A stretch of 64,000 nt of DNA from Candidatus Rokuibacteriota bacterium (GCA_003220435.1 QHSL01000062.1:1-64000); one strand, 5' to 3'. Numbered from the stretch's first letter, positions 17,362-26,610 are shown. A program made the numbers and translations. The notes: generated by a model not told the origin, from the letters alone.

Positions 17362-18246
17362 TCAGGCTCGCGCGAGCCCGGCCATGCCTTCGAGCGTCGT
17401 GATGACGGCCGCGAGGTCCTGGCCGCCTCGCCCGGCCGCGGCGGTCGCGGTGCAGAGCTGCTGGGTGAGGCTCGTCAGCGGCAGCGCCACGCCGAGCCGC
17501 TGCCCCTCCTCCAGCATCAGGCGGAAGTCCTTGAGGAACAGATCAAGCTTCATCTGAGGCTCGAAGCGGTGGCCGACCATCAGCGGGCCACGGACCTCGA
17601 GCATCTTCGAGGCGGCCGCGCTGTCGCGCAGGATCTCGACGAGCACGGCCGGATCGAGGCCTCCCTTCGCGCCGAGCACCAGCGCCTCGGCGAGCGCGGC
17701 GGTATTGAGCCCCACCAGGAGGTTCGTCACGAGCTTGGCGAGCGAGGCGATGCCGGCCCCTCCCACGTGGATGGTGCGGCGCGCGATCGCCGCGAAGGCC
17801 GGGCGGCATGCTTCCAGGTGATCCGGGTCACCGCCCACGAAGATCACGCAGTCGCCGCGCGCCACCATCGCGCTCGTTCCGCTCATCGGGGCGTCGAGAA
17901 AGGGGCGCCCCCTCGCGGCCGCGGCCTCCGCGAGACGCCGCGAGAGCGCGGGCGAGATCGTGCTCATCTGGATCAGCGTCGTGGACGGCGGCGCGGACTC
18001 GATGAGCCCGCCGGCGCCGAGGAGCACCGCCTCGACGGAATCGGGCGACGGCAGCATGGTGAAGATCGCGTCGGCGTTCGCGGCGACGTCCGCGAGGCCT
18101 GCGGCGACGACGAGCCCGCGCACGCGGAGCGGGACGACCTGGCCGGGGCTCGTGTCGTAACCGATCACCTCGAAGCCGCCCTCGAGGAGGCGCGAGGCCA
18201 CCGCGGTGCCGAGCAGTCCGACGCCGACGATCCCGATGCGCTTCAT
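17362..18246 (-). CDS. 3-hydroxyisobutyrate dehydrogenase family oxidoreductase
   Basis: A 294-residue NAD(P)-dependent beta-hydroxyacid dehydrogenase. The N-terminal Rossmann motif is GIVGVGLLGTAVA. The substrate-binding DAPMSGT motif lies near residue 120. The catalytic Lys is in LAKLVTNLL (near 168), inside a GGAG-containing helix. Members reduce or oxidise 3-hydroxyisobutyrate, tartronate semialdehyde or similar compounds. It follows LivF after 10 bases, and so appears part of the importer operon. The exact substrate is open. Confidence 0.88.
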   Translation of the reverse strand: MKRIGIVGVGLLGTAVASRLLEGGFEVIGYDTSPGQVVPLRVRGLVVAAGLADVAANADAIFTMLPSPDSVEAVLLGAGGLIESAPPSTTLIQMSTISPALSRRLAEAAAARGRPFLDAPMSGTSAMVARGDCVIFVGGDPDHLEACRPAFAAIARRTIHVGGAGIASLAKLVTNLLVGLNTAALAEALVLGAKGGLDPAVLVEILRDSAAASKMLEVRGPLMVGHRFEPQMKLDLFLKDFRLMLEEGQRLGVALPLTSLTQQLCTATAAAGRGGQDLAAVITTLEGMAGLARA

Positions 18247-18256
18247 CGCGTGTCCC

Positions 18257-18946
18257 TCACAGTCCGAGATACCGTGACTTGATCTCCTCGTTCCGCCACA
18301 GCGCGTCGGGCGCGCCGGAGTGCACGACCCGTCCGCGAGAGAGGACGTGGACGTGGTCGGCCAGCCGCAGGGCCAGCGGCAGATTCTGCTCCACGAGCAG
18401 GATCGAGAGCCCCCGTGCCTTGAGGCCCTCGATGACGCGGCCGACCTCGCGGACCAGCAACGGCGCCAGCCCTTCGGTCGGCTCGTCCATCAACAAGAGC
18501 TCCGGGTTGGTCATGAGGGCGCGCGCGATCGCCAGCATCTGCTGCTCGCCGCCGGAGAGCTTCCCGGCTCGGTGGGCGCCGCGCTCGCGGAGGCGCGGGA
18601 ACAGATCCAGCACGCGCTCGAGCGTCCACTCGCCACGGCTCTTGGCCGCCACCGAGAGGTTTTCCAGCACGCTTAGCGAGGGGAAGACGCGGCGGCCCTG
18701 CGGCACCAGCCCGAGCCCGAGCGCCACGGCGCGGTTCGAGGGCCACGCCGTGATGTCGCGCTCCTTGAACACGATCTGTCCCTGGCGAGGCGGCGTGAAG
18801 CCGATGATCGAGCGGATCAGCGTGGTCTTGCCCATGCCGTTCCGCCCGAGAATGCCCACGACCTGGCCGCGCTCCAGGCGCAGCGAGATGCCCTGCAGCA
18901 CGTGGCTCCCGCCGTAGTAGGTGTGGATGTCGCGGATCTCGAGCAT
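18257..18946 (-). CDS. livF: ABC transporter ATP-binding protein, LivF type
   Basis: A 229-residue ATPase of a branched-chain-amino-acid-type (HAAT) importer. Walker A is GRNGMGKTT (near residue 36), the signature is LSGGEQQ and Walker B is LLLMDEP. Short length, the HTYYGGSHVLQ start and the C-terminal YLGL are typical of LivF. Its ATG overlaps the LivG stop by one base. Works with LivG, LivH, LivM and the binding protein encoded just upstream. HAAT systems import amino acids, urea, amides and aromatic acids. Confidence 0.93.
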   Translation of the reverse strand: MLEIRDIHTYYGGSHVLQGISLRLERGQVVGILGRNGMGKTTLIRSIIGFTPPRQGQIVFKERDITAWPSNRAVALGLGLVPQGRRVFPSLSVLENLSVAAKSRGEWTLERVLDLFPRLRERGAHRAGKLSGGEQQMLAIARALMTNPELLLMDEPTEGLAPLLVREVGRVIEGLKARGLSILLVEQNLPLALRLADHVHVLSRGRVVHSGAPDALWRNEEIKSRYLGL

Positions 18947-19698
18947 CAGGACGTGCCCAGGTAGATCTCCTGCACGAGCGAGTTCGCCTTGACCTCGCGC
19001 CCCAGGCCATCGGCGACGACCTTGCCGTAGTGCAGGACCGTGATCCGGTCGGTGAGCGCGAAGGCGACGTCCATGTCGTGCTCGATCACCAGCAGCGTGA
19101 TGGTCGGGTCGAGCGTTTTGAGCAATGCCGTCATCGCGTGGGACTCCGCCGGCGAGAGCCCCGCGGTGGGCTCGTCCAGCAGCAGCAGCCGCGGCGCGCC
19201 GGCCAGCGCCAGCGCGATCTCGAGCTGACGCTGCTCGCCGTGGGAGAGGTTGCGGACGACCTCGTCAGCTTGGTCGCCGAGCCCGACCGCCTTCAGGACC
19301 GCCCGGGCGCGCTCGAAGAAGAGCGGGTAGCGGCCCAGCGCCCGGTGGAGGTGGAATTTCGCGCCCGTCAGGGCCTGGACCGCGAGCAGGCAGTTCTCGA
19401 GGGCGGTGAGCCCGGGAAAGAGATTGGTGATCTGGTAGGTGCGCGCCAGCCCCAAGCCGGCGCGTCGATGGGGCGAGAACCGCGTGACATCCCGGCCGAA
19501 CAGCGAGATCCGGCCGCCGGTCGGGCGTGTCTCACCGCTGATCAGGCTGAACAGCGTCGTCTTGCCCGCCCCATTGGGGCCGATGATCGCGCGGCGCTCG
19601 CCCGGCGTCACCTCGAGGCTCACGCCGTCCACCGCGCGGAGCCCACCGAACTCCTTGGAGAGGTCGGCGAGGCTCAGCGCGGAGGCGGCGCCGTTCAT
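18946..19698 (-). CDS. livG: ABC transporter ATP-binding protein, LivG type
   Basis: A 250-residue ATPase partner of LivF. Walker A is GPNGAGKTT, the signature region is LSHGEQRQLEIA, in which LSHGE replaces the more common LSGGQ, and Walker B is LLLLDEP. The LARTYQ segment and the C-terminal EIYLG are LivG traits. The start codon overlaps the stop of the LivM-LivK gene by one base. It energises the same importer as LivF. Confidence 0.93.
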   Translation of the reverse strand: MNGAASALSLADLSKEFGGLRAVDGVSLEVTPGERRAIIGPNGAGKTTLFSLISGETRPTGGRISLFGRDVTRFSPHRRAGLGLARTYQITNLFPGLTALENCLLAVQALTGAKFHLHRALGRYPLFFERARAVLKAVGLGDQADEVVRNLSHGEQRQLEIALALAGAPRLLLLDEPTAGLSPAESHAMTALLKTLDPTITLLVIEHDMDVAFALTDRITVLHYGKVVADGLGREVKANSLVQEIYLGTS

Positions 19699-21893
19699 CA
19701 GCAGTGCTTGCAGGGGGGGAAGTTGCGGTCGTACACGGGCTGCTTGAGGAACTCCTCCGGCTTGTACTTCCAGAACTGCGAGACGGCGGGGAAGGTGTGG
19801 ACGACGGTGTTCCAGAGCTCGCCGTCCTTCCTCTCGACCTTCCGCACGTAGATGTTCTGGATCGGGTTGCCGTAGGCGTCGAGCTTGATGGGACCCCGCG
19901 GCGCGTCGGGGATCTCCACTTTGCGCAGGGCCTCCAGGAACTTCTCGCGGTTCTCCACATCGCCGCCGATCGCCCGGACCGCCTCCGCGATCCAGCGGGT
20001 GCTGGTGTAGCTGGTCTCCGAGAAGTACGACGGGACCTTCCCGTACTTCTTGCGGTATTCGGCGACGAACTTCTTGTTGACGGGAGTGTCGAGGGCGGCG
20101 CTGTAGATCAGCGGGCTCATGCCGCCGATGGCCTCGTCGCCGAGCGAGGGCAGCACGAACTCGTCGAACGTGGTGCCGCCGCCGATCAGCGGCAGCCGGG
20201 CCTTGAGCCCGGCGTCCTGGTACTGCTTCGGGAAGCGCGACGCCGAGATCGACACCATCAGCGCGAACACCGCGTCGGCGTCACGCTTGATTTGGCTCAG
20301 GTACGGCGCGAAGTCCGTCGTGTTGAGCGGGGCCCACAGCTTCTGGATGATCTGGCCGCCGTTCTCCTCGAACGTCTTCTGGAAGCCGCCGACCTGCTCC
20401 CAGCCGAAGGCGTAGTCGATGGCCACCGTGACGACGCGCTTGTAGCCAAGGGTCTTGGCCACGTACTCACCGAACGGATGGTTCGGCTGGCTGGACGCCC
20501 AGCCGGTCCGGACGACCCACTTCGCCGGCTTGCGCTGGGTGAGGTCGTCGGCCGCGATAACCGGATACAGCATGGGGATGCGGTACTCGTCGACTTTGGG
20601 CGCCATCGCGTAGCCGATATGGGCGAAGATCTCGCCGACCAGCACGTGGACGCGGTCGCTCTCCACGAGCTTCTGCAGCTTGGTCAGCGCGATGTTCGGC
20701 TGCCCCTGGCTGTCCTCGACGATCACCTCGACCTTGCGGCCCGCGATCGTCCCGCCGTGCTCGTCGAGCCACATCGCGATGCCATTGGTCATGTCCTTGC
20801 CGACCTGCGCGGCGCCGCCCGTCATCGCCGTGATCACGCCGATCCGGATCGCCCCCTTCTGTGCCCACGCCGCCGGCGGCTCTCCGAACGCGACCAGGAC
20901 CATCGCCGCCAGGATCGAGACGGCCGCCTTCTTGCCCATTCTCAGTTCTCCTTTCGTCCACTGTCGGATCGCTCCCACGACTCCTTCGGGCGCGTACACG
21001 ATCGTCCCGATGTACACGCCGCCCAGGATGAGCAGCCAGCGATGCGTATAGACGGACACGAGGTTCTTCAACCCCACGATGAGCACCGCGCCCAGCGCCG
21101 GCCCCACCAGCGTCCCGCGTCCGCCGAGCGCGACCATCAGGAGAATCTCGACCGAGGTGGCCAGCTCGAGGTCGGACGGGCTCACGAAGCCGTTGTAGTA
21201 CGCCCACAGCACGCCGGCAAACCCGCCCGTCCCGCCGGCGATCACGAAGCCGAGATACTTGTGCAGCCAGACGTTGTAGCCGAGGGTCCGCATGCGGGAC
21301 TCGCTCTCGCGGATCCCGACCAGCGTCTGGCCGAACGGCGAGGTGACGATTCTGCGCAGCACGAACAGCGCCAGGAAGAAGCCGGCGAGCGCCAGATAGT
21401 AGAAAGGAATCCCGCTCGAGAAGGACCACGCCAGGCCTAGGTTCGGGCGCGGCACTCCGGAGATCCCGTTGTCGCCTTGCGTGAGGGTGACCCAGCGGTG
21501 GGCCAGGCCCCAGACCACCATGCCGAGAGCCAGCGTGATCATCAGGAAGTACACGCCGGTGGCGCGCAGGGCCACCAGCCCAAAGATCGCCGCGACCGCC
21601 GTCGCCAGCACCACGCCGACGGCCAGCGTGGTCCAGAACGAGGCGCCGTGTCGCGTGGCGAGGATGCCGACGCTGTAGGCGCCGATCCCGAGATAGGCGG
21701 CATGGCCCAGCGAGGAGAGGCCGATGTAGCCCAGGATGAGGTCGAGGCTCATCGCCAGCACCGCGTAGATCACGGCCTGGGTGAGCAGCGACAGCAGGAA
21801 CGAGGAGATCACGGGCGGCGCGCCCAGCAGGACGAGGAACGCGACGGCGATCGCGATCCGCGACGCGCCGGGCGGCAGCCCCCGCCGCATCAC
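19698..21893 (-). CDS. LivM permease fused in frame to LivK-type binding protein
   Basis: One uninterrupted 731-codon frame. Residues 1-318 form a complete LivM permease (about ten helices, family loop around QTLVGIRESESRMRTLGYN, usual C-terminal YAPEGVVG). Residues 319-731 are a complete periplasmic binding protein beginning MGKKAAVSILAAMVLVAFG, itself a signal peptide ending at AWAQ. No stop separates them. The junction Met (ATG at 20939) has AAAGGAG eight bases before it, so a free binding protein can also be made from internal initiation. Either a true permease-receptor fusion or loss of the livM stop; one base change could explain it. ATGA overlap with livH upstream. Confidence 0.88.
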   Translation of the reverse strand: MMRRGLPPGASRIAIAVAFLVLLGAPPVISSFLLSLLTQAVIYAVLAMSLDLILGYIGLSSLGHAAYLGIGAYSVGILATRHGASFWTTLAVGVVLATAVAAIFGLVALRATGVYFLMITLALGMVVWGLAHRWVTLTQGDNGISGVPRPNLGLAWSFSSGIPFYYLALAGFFLALFVLRRIVTSPFGQTLVGIRESESRMRTLGYNVWLHKYLGFVIAGGTGGFAGVLWAYYNGFVSPSDLELATSVEILLMVALGGRGTLVGPALGAVLIVGLKNLVSVYTHRWLLILGGVYIGTIVYAPEGVVGAIRQWTKGELRMGKKAAVSILAAMVLVAFGEPPAAWAQKGAIRIGVITAMTGGAAQVGKDMTNGIAMWLDEHGGTIAGRKVEVIVEDSQGQPNIALTKLQKLVESDRVHVLVGEIFAHIGYAMAPKVDEYRIPMLYPVIAADDLTQRKPAKWVVRTGWASSQPNHPFGEYVAKTLGYKRVVTVAIDYAFGWEQVGGFQKTFEENGGQIIQKLWAPLNTTDFAPYLSQIKRDADAVFALMVSISASRFPKQYQDAGLKARLPLIGGGTTFDEFVLPSLGDEAIGGMSPLIYSAALDTPVNKKFVAEYRKKYGKVPSYFSETSYTSTRWIAEAVRAIGGDVENREKFLEALRKVEIPDAPRGPIKLDAYGNPIQNIYVRKVERKDGELWNTVVHTFPAVSQFWKYKPEEFLKQPVYDRNFPPCKHC
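20937..20954 (-). promoter_or_regulatory. Internal ribosome binding site and start for the LivK part
   Basis: On the minus strand AAAGGAG (20954-20948) is followed after eight bases by ATG (20939-20937), which opens a signal peptide. The same bases encode the Lys-Gly-Glu-Leu linker of the fusion, so the linker looks like a translated former intergenic region. Confidence 0.75.
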
Positions 21894-22744
21894 GCGCGGC
21901 CGAAGAGCCCGGTGGGCCGCACGGCCAGGATCGCCGCCATCGGGGCGAAGAGGGTGAAGTAGGAGAGCTCGGGGAAGAGCGCCTTGCCGAAGTTATCGAG
22001 CAGACCGACCATGAGGCTGCCGATCAAGGCCCCCTTCAAGCTGCCCATACCACCGACGATCACCACGACGAACGCGTAGGGCAGGATCTCGAAGTCCGCG
22101 CCCGGGTAGACGCCGACGAACCCGCCGGCCACCACCCCGGCCAGGGCGGCGAGCGTCGCGCCCAGGGCGAAGACGGCCATCGAGATCGCGTAGACGTTGA
22201 TCCCGATCCCGCGGGCCATCTCGGGGTCGTCGACGGTCGCGCGTATCATCGCGCCGATCCGTGTACGCTCGAGCGCCAGCCAGAGAACCAGCGCGATGAA
22301 CACGGCGACGACGATGATGAACACGCGGTAGACCGGGAAATACAGGCGGCCCACCGTGTAGGAGCCCGAGAGCAGCGCGGGCACCGGGAGCATATAGGGG
22401 TCACCGCCCCACAGCACCAGCGCCAGATCCTGGAAGATCAGGGCGAAGCCCATCGTGGTGAGCACCTGACCGAGCTCCTGCCCGCTCAGCCGTTTGAGGA
22501 ACGCGTTCCACTCCGCGATGCCGATGAAGGCAATCGCCAGCGTGCCGACCACGATCGCCAGCAGGAAGGGACCGTTCCGCCAGGTCACCGTGAGCGCGAC
22601 GTAGCCGCCCAGCAGGTAGTATGAGCCGTGGGTCATGTTGACGATGCGCATCATGCCGAAGATGAGCGAGAGGCCTCCGGCGAGGAGGAACAGCAGGGCG
22701 CCGTAGGAGACGCCGTTGAAGAGCTGGCTGATCCAGAAGTCCAC
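21890..22744 (-). CDS. livH: Branched-chain-type ABC transporter permease, LivH type
   Basis: A 284-residue membrane permease with about eight helices. The N-terminal GALLFLLAGGLSLIFGMM and the NMTHG motif are LivH hallmarks, as is the GMGSLKGALIGS loop near the C-terminus. It pairs with LivM to form the channel. GTG start; the stop overlaps the LivM start by ATGA. It is the first gene of the minus-strand block that runs down to the UbiD and cyclase genes, so its promoter probably drives the whole set. Confidence 0.93.
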   Translation of the reverse strand: MDFWISQLFNGVSYGALLFLLAGGLSLIFGMMRIVNMTHGSYYLLGGYVALTVTWRNGPFLLAIVVGTLAIAFIGIAEWNAFLKRLSGQELGQVLTTMGFALIFQDLALVLWGGDPYMLPVPALLSGSYTVGRLYFPVYRVFIIVVAVFIALVLWLALERTRIGAMIRATVDDPEMARGIGINVYAISMAVFALGATLAALAGVVAGGFVGVYPGADFEILPYAFVVVIVGGMGSLKGALIGSLMVGLLDNFGKALFPELSYFTLFAPMAAILAVRPTGLFGRA

Positions 22745-22790
22745 GCCGTGATCAGGCGAGTCGCGGGGTCCGGGTCACGGCTGGTGATTG

Positions 22791-22802
22791 TACTATAGGC
22801 GC
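22791..22802 (+). promoter_or_regulatory. -10 box six bases before a start codon
   Basis: TACTAT (22791-22796) is followed by six bases and the ATG at 22803. The spacing predicts a leaderless transcript and favours this ATG over a TTG 15 bases upstream. The box lies in the 58-base gap to the divergent livH gene. Confidence 0.55.
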
Positions 22803-23672
22803 ATGAGACTGCCCCCCGAGCGCTTCGACTACTCGCCCATCGCCGCCCGCCGGCCGTGGAAGCTTCCGCGCGGCGCGCGCATCGCCGTGTGGACCATCGT
22901 CAACGTCGAGGAATGGGACATCGAGAAGGCGATGCCGCGAGGCGTCCTGTCGGCGCCGCAGGGCGTCGCGACGGTGCCCGACGTGCCGAACTGGGCCTGG
23001 CACGACTACGGGATGCGCGTGGGGTTCTGGAGGATGCACGAGGCGCTCGTGCGGCGGAAGATTCCTGCGACGACCGCGATCAACGCCAACGTCTGCCGGT
23101 CGTACGAGCCGGTCGCGCGGGCGATGCTCGACGCCGGCTGGGAGTTCATGGGACACGGCGTGAAGCAGGGCGCGATGCACCTGATTCCGGACCAGCGCGA
23201 CGCGATCCGCACGGCCGTCCGGATGTTGCAGGAATTCACCGGCAAGAAGCCCAAGGGCTGGCTGGGCCCGGGCTTGACCGAGACGTGGGAGACCCTCGAT
23301 ATCCTTGCCGCGGAGGGCATCGAGTACGTGTCGGACTGGGTCAACGACGACCAGCCCTACGAGATCCGGACCACCGCGGGCCCGCTCGTGTCCGTGCCCT
23401 ACACGCTCGAGCTCAACGACATCCCGATGATGCTGATCCAGCACCACGAGTCGGTCGCCTGGTCGCAGCGGGTGCGAGACCAGTTCGACCGGCTCTACCT
23501 CGAGGGCGCCCGCAACCCCCGCGTCATGGCGATCGCCGTCCACCCCTACATCCATGGGGTGCCGCATCGGATCAAGTACTTCGAGGCGGTCTACGACTAC
23601 ATCCGGAAGCGCAAGGGCGTCTGGATGACGACCGGCGAGGAGATCTACGAGTGGTTCAAGCGGGGACGATGA
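22803..23672 (+). CDS. Polysaccharide deacetylase family protein (PuuE-like)
   Basis: A 289-residue protein of the NodB/polysaccharide deacetylase superfamily, closest in look to the PuuE allantoinase-type and related amide hydrolases: RFDYSPI near the N-terminus, INANVC, EFMGHG and GWLGPGLTET motifs, then DWVNDDQP. The metal site appears altered compared with true chitin deacetylases (the usual HSxxH is replaced around GHGVKQGAMH), as in PuuE. So amide or ureide hydrolysis is as likely as sugar deacetylation. The 3' end overlaps the convergent hydrolase gene by 17 bases. Confidence 0.83.
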   Translation: MRLPPERFDYSPIAARRPWKLPRGARIAVWTIVNVEEWDIEKAMPRGVLSAPQGVATVPDVPNWAWHDYGMRVGFWRMHEALVRRKIPATTAINANVCRSYEPVARAMLDAGWEFMGHGVKQGAMHLIPDQRDAIRTAVRMLQEFTGKKPKGWLGPGLTETWETLDILAAEGIEYVSDWVNDDQPYEIRTTAGPLVSVPYTLELNDIPMMLIQHHESVAWSQRVRDQFDRLYLEGARNPRVMAIAVHPYIHGVPHRIKYFEAVYDYIRKRKGVWMTTGEEIYEWFKRGR

Positions 23673-25596
23673 AGTCCCAGAGGCGTCCCGCCCGCTCCAC
23701 CACCGCGTCCACGTCCTCGCCCAGCATGCGTCGCTCGGCGACCAGCGCCAGCGCCGCCTCCCGCACGCGCGCGAGATACGCCGCGCGCGACGGGTAGCGC
23801 TCCTCGATCGAGGGACGCGGATCGCCGCTCGCCGCGCGCGCTGCGCGCGTCGGCGCGAAGGCCAGCGTGGACCCGAGCATGCTCATGAGGTCTCCGGGCG
23901 CGCCCTGATCGGGGTGGCGCGGGTTCCAGCCGGTGAACGTCGCGAGCGGCACGCGCAGCTCGACCCCGCGCACCCCTGGGACGTCGTTGCCGTCGTCGTC
24001 GACGGCGGGCACGAACGTGTTGAACGGCGCCCCGATCTTGGGCGGAAGCTCACCCACCACGCCTCGCTCGAAGCCCGGCCCGAAGTCGAGTCGACGCGGA
24101 CGCTCGAGGCGGTCGGGGAAGCGGACCCCGGGAAGGACCGTGAAGCGCGCGCGCGCCGCGTCGGCCGCGACCGCGGTGCCGTCGGCGATGCGGGGCACCG
24201 AGCTCGGCGGCGGCTCGACGCCCTCGCTGACCCAGCGGTCGAGGTTGACGAGGACCGCGCGCAGCAGCGGCGAATAGTCGACGACGTTGAATCGATGGAG
24301 TCCGCGGCTGCCGGTGTTGGGATCGGCGTCGGGCGGCGGCAGCGTGCCGGGCGTGTGCTGGGCGCCGGCCAGAAGATAGACCCGCGTCTCCGGATGCGCT
24401 TCGACGTCTCGCGTGCCCTCGACGTCGGTGTGGACGAGCGAGGCGTCACCGCGCCAGTACTCGGCCGACGTGTTCGTGCTGAGGATCTTCGGCAGCGTGC
24501 CGCGGGCCTCGAGTCGCGCGAGCAGCGCGCCGCGCGCGCCGGTCACCCGGTCGATCTGCGGCGTGTCCGTGAAAGGAAACAGGCTGCCGGAGCTCAGCGT
24601 CGCGTTGAGCGACGGCTGGCCGAACCGCTGGTTGAACTCGCCGCGCCGCGCGCCGGCGACGTGCGGGATCGCGCCGTCGAAGACCTGCCGCCCGGTCTCG
24701 TCCTCGTTCAGGCCGAGGAAGAGCAGGTGGCGGAGGAAGCGCCCGGACTGCGAGACGCCGAACACGTACGCGTGATCGACCCCGAACGCGCACGGGTTCC
24801 CGGCGTCGGCCGTCGCGAACCGCAGCCAGGCTCCGGTGTCACGCACCGCGGCGAGCCCCAGCCCCACCAGCGGCGGGTCCTCCGCGCGGTACACGAGCTC
24901 GTAGATCTTGCCCGGCTCGAACCCCGCGAAGAGCGTCAGGTGCGAGGGATCGGGGAAGCGCCACGCCGACCGCGGCAGGGCGACGGCCGGCGCGCCCGCG
25001 CGCGCGCGCACGGTGAGGCGGGCGCCCGGGTCGTCGAGATCGGCGGTGCGGTACGGGATGTGGTACCGGTCGGCCAGTGGCAGCGTCGTGGCGGGGACGT
25101 TGGGCCGCCACTCGCAGAGCACCGGTCCGTTGATGGGCCCGTAGTCGCCGCGGGCCGTGGGCGCCGTGAGCACCATCAACCCGTCCTGACGCGGCACGTC
25201 GAGCTGCCAGCCGCACCAGGCGACCGTGAAGCCGTGACGCATCAGGAAGCCGTTGCCGAAGTCCTCGGGCGTCGTGGGGTCGGGGACCCGGACGGTGCTG
25301 TTGAGCATGCCGAGGGCGACCTTGCGGCCGCGGTTCGGGATGTCGAGGAGGAGCCGGCGATTGGAGCGCGCTCCGTCGACCGGCTTGAGCACGTAGAAGT
25401 CGGCCGTGTATTCGACGAGGCCGGCGGAATTGCGCGGCGCCAGCGAGAGGTCGGCGATCGCCTGGTTTGCGACGTGCGCCGGGTCGACCGCGCCGCGGAG
25501 CACCCCGGCGATCTTCTCGTAGGGACCCACCGCGCCGAAGGGACGACCGTCGAGCACCAGGGAGCGATTCGCGATTTCGAGCGAGGTCACGGCCAC
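23656..25596 (-). CDS. Large alpha/beta hydrolase domain protein
   Basis: A 646-residue protein matching the alpha/beta hydrolase family found in many soil bacteria (PF20091-like). The nucleophile elbow is GVSQSGR (near residue 283), preceded by a beta-rich N-terminal half (SLEIANRSLVLDGRPFG, VGPYEKI). It has no clear signal peptide. GTG start with GGAGGG eight bases upstream. It is third in an apparent operon after an aminotransferase and a 2-hydroxyacid dehydrogenase, 19 bases downstream of the latter. Probably an esterase or lactonase; substrate unknown. Confidence 0.8.
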   Translation of the reverse strand: MAVTSLEIANRSLVLDGRPFGAVGPYEKIAGVLRGAVDPAHVANQAIADLSLAPRNSAGLVEYTADFYVLKPVDGARSNRRLLLDIPNRGRKVALGMLNSTVRVPDPTTPEDFGNGFLMRHGFTVAWCGWQLDVPRQDGLMVLTAPTARGDYGPINGPVLCEWRPNVPATTLPLADRYHIPYRTADLDDPGARLTVRARAGAPAVALPRSAWRFPDPSHLTLFAGFEPGKIYELVYRAEDPPLVGLGLAAVRDTGAWLRFATADAGNPCAFGVDHAYVFGVSQSGRFLRHLLFLGLNEDETGRQVFDGAIPHVAGARRGEFNQRFGQPSLNATLSSGSLFPFTDTPQIDRVTGARGALLARLEARGTLPKILSTNTSAEYWRGDASLVHTDVEGTRDVEAHPETRVYLLAGAQHTPGTLPPPDADPNTGSRGLHRFNVVDYSPLLRAVLVNLDRWVSEGVEPPPSSVPRIADGTAVAADAARARFTVLPGVRFPDRLERPRRLDFGPGFERGVVGELPPKIGAPFNTFVPAVDDDGNDVPGVRGVELRVPLATFTGWNPRHPDQGAPGDLMSMLGSTLAFAPTRAARAASGDPRPSIEERYPSRAAYLARVREAALALVAERRMLGEDVDAVVERAGRLWDFIVPA

Positions 25597-25615
25597 GGCG
25601 GAGTCCCTCCTTGAG

Positions 25616-26602
25616 TCAGCGTCTGGTCTTGACGGGAGCGACGACGACGTCGCTCGGCTTGCCCTTCACGTAGTTCTCGACGTTCTCGATGGCGCGCAGC
25701 AGGCCGTCGCGGATGACCTCGGGCGTCTGCCCCGCGTTGTGCGGTGAGAGGACGACGCTCGGGAGCGTCACGAGCGGGTCGCCCGGCTTCAGGGGCTCGT
25801 CATGAAAGACGTCGAGGCCGGCCCCGGCGATCTTGCCCTGCCCGAGCGCGTCGAGCAGCGCGTCGCGCTCGATCAGCGCGCCGCGCCCCGTGTTCACGAG
25901 AATCGCGGTGGGCTTCATCATCGCGAGCTCGCGGCGGCCGAGGAAGCCGCGCGTCTCGGGCCCGAGGCGCAGGTGAAGGCTGATGACGTCGGCGGCGCGG
26001 CAGATCTCGTCCTTGGCGGCGGCGCGGACGCCCAGCGTCGACACCGCGGCCGCATCACCGCGGGCGCTCCACGCCAGCACGTCCATCCCGATAGCCCGGG
26101 CCAGCGTGATCACGCGCCGGCCGATCGTGCCGGTGCCGAAGACGCCGAGCGTCTTGCCCAGGAGCTGGGTCAGTAGCTCGCGGGGCCAGGCGCCGCCGCG
26201 CATCTCGCGGTCGATGCGCGGGATCTTGCGGGCGGTGGCCAGCATGAGCGCCAGCGTGTGCTCGGCAACGGCGAAGGCGTTGACCCCCGGCGTGTTGCAG
26301 ACCGTGATTCCGTGGCGGCCGGCTGCGTCGAGGTCGATGTTGTCGGTGCCGGTGCCCCAGATCGAGATCATCTCGAGCTTCCGGCACCCGGCCATCACAC
26401 CCTCGGAGAAACGCGCGTGGGCCCGGATGTTGATGGCGTAGCGCGCGTAACCGATTCGACGGATCAGCTCGCCCTCGTCGTCGGCGCCGCGCTCGGTGTA
26501 GACGCGTGTCTCGCCGAGCTTCTTGCATCGTTCGTGGGCGGGCGTGCCGTTGAAGACGGACGGAAAGTCGTCCGGGACCGCGATCACGGGCTCGCCGGGC
26601 AT
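25616..26602 (-). CDS. D-isomer-specific 2-hydroxyacid dehydrogenase
   Basis: A 328-residue NAD-dependent dehydrogenase. The Rossmann motif is GVFGTGTIGRRV (near residue 150), the catalytic Arg lies in LVNTGRGALI, the Glu in DVFHDEPL and the His in LSPHNAGQT. Members reduce hydroxypyruvate, glyoxylate, 3-phosphohydroxypyruvate or other 2-oxoacids. The gene is eight bases downstream of a serine-glyoxylate-type aminotransferase, whose product hydroxypyruvate would be a natural substrate, giving D-glycerate. Start at ATG 26602, where family similarity begins. Confidence 0.9.
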   Translation of the reverse strand: MPGEPVIAVPDDFPSVFNGTPAHERCKKLGETRVYTERGADDEGELIRRIGYARYAINIRAHARFSEGVMAGCRKLEMISIWGTGTDNIDLDAAGRHGITVCNTPGVNAFAVAEHTLALMLATARKIPRIDREMRGGAWPRELLTQLLGKTLGVFGTGTIGRRVITLARAIGMDVLAWSARGDAAAVSTLGVRAAAKDEICRAADVISLHLRLGPETRGFLGRRELAMMKPTAILVNTGRGALIERDALLDALGQGKIAGAGLDVFHDEPLKPGDPLVTLPSVVLSPHNAGQTPEVIRDGLLRAIENVENYVKGKPSDVVVAPVKTRR

Positions 26603-26610
26603 GGCGGCGC

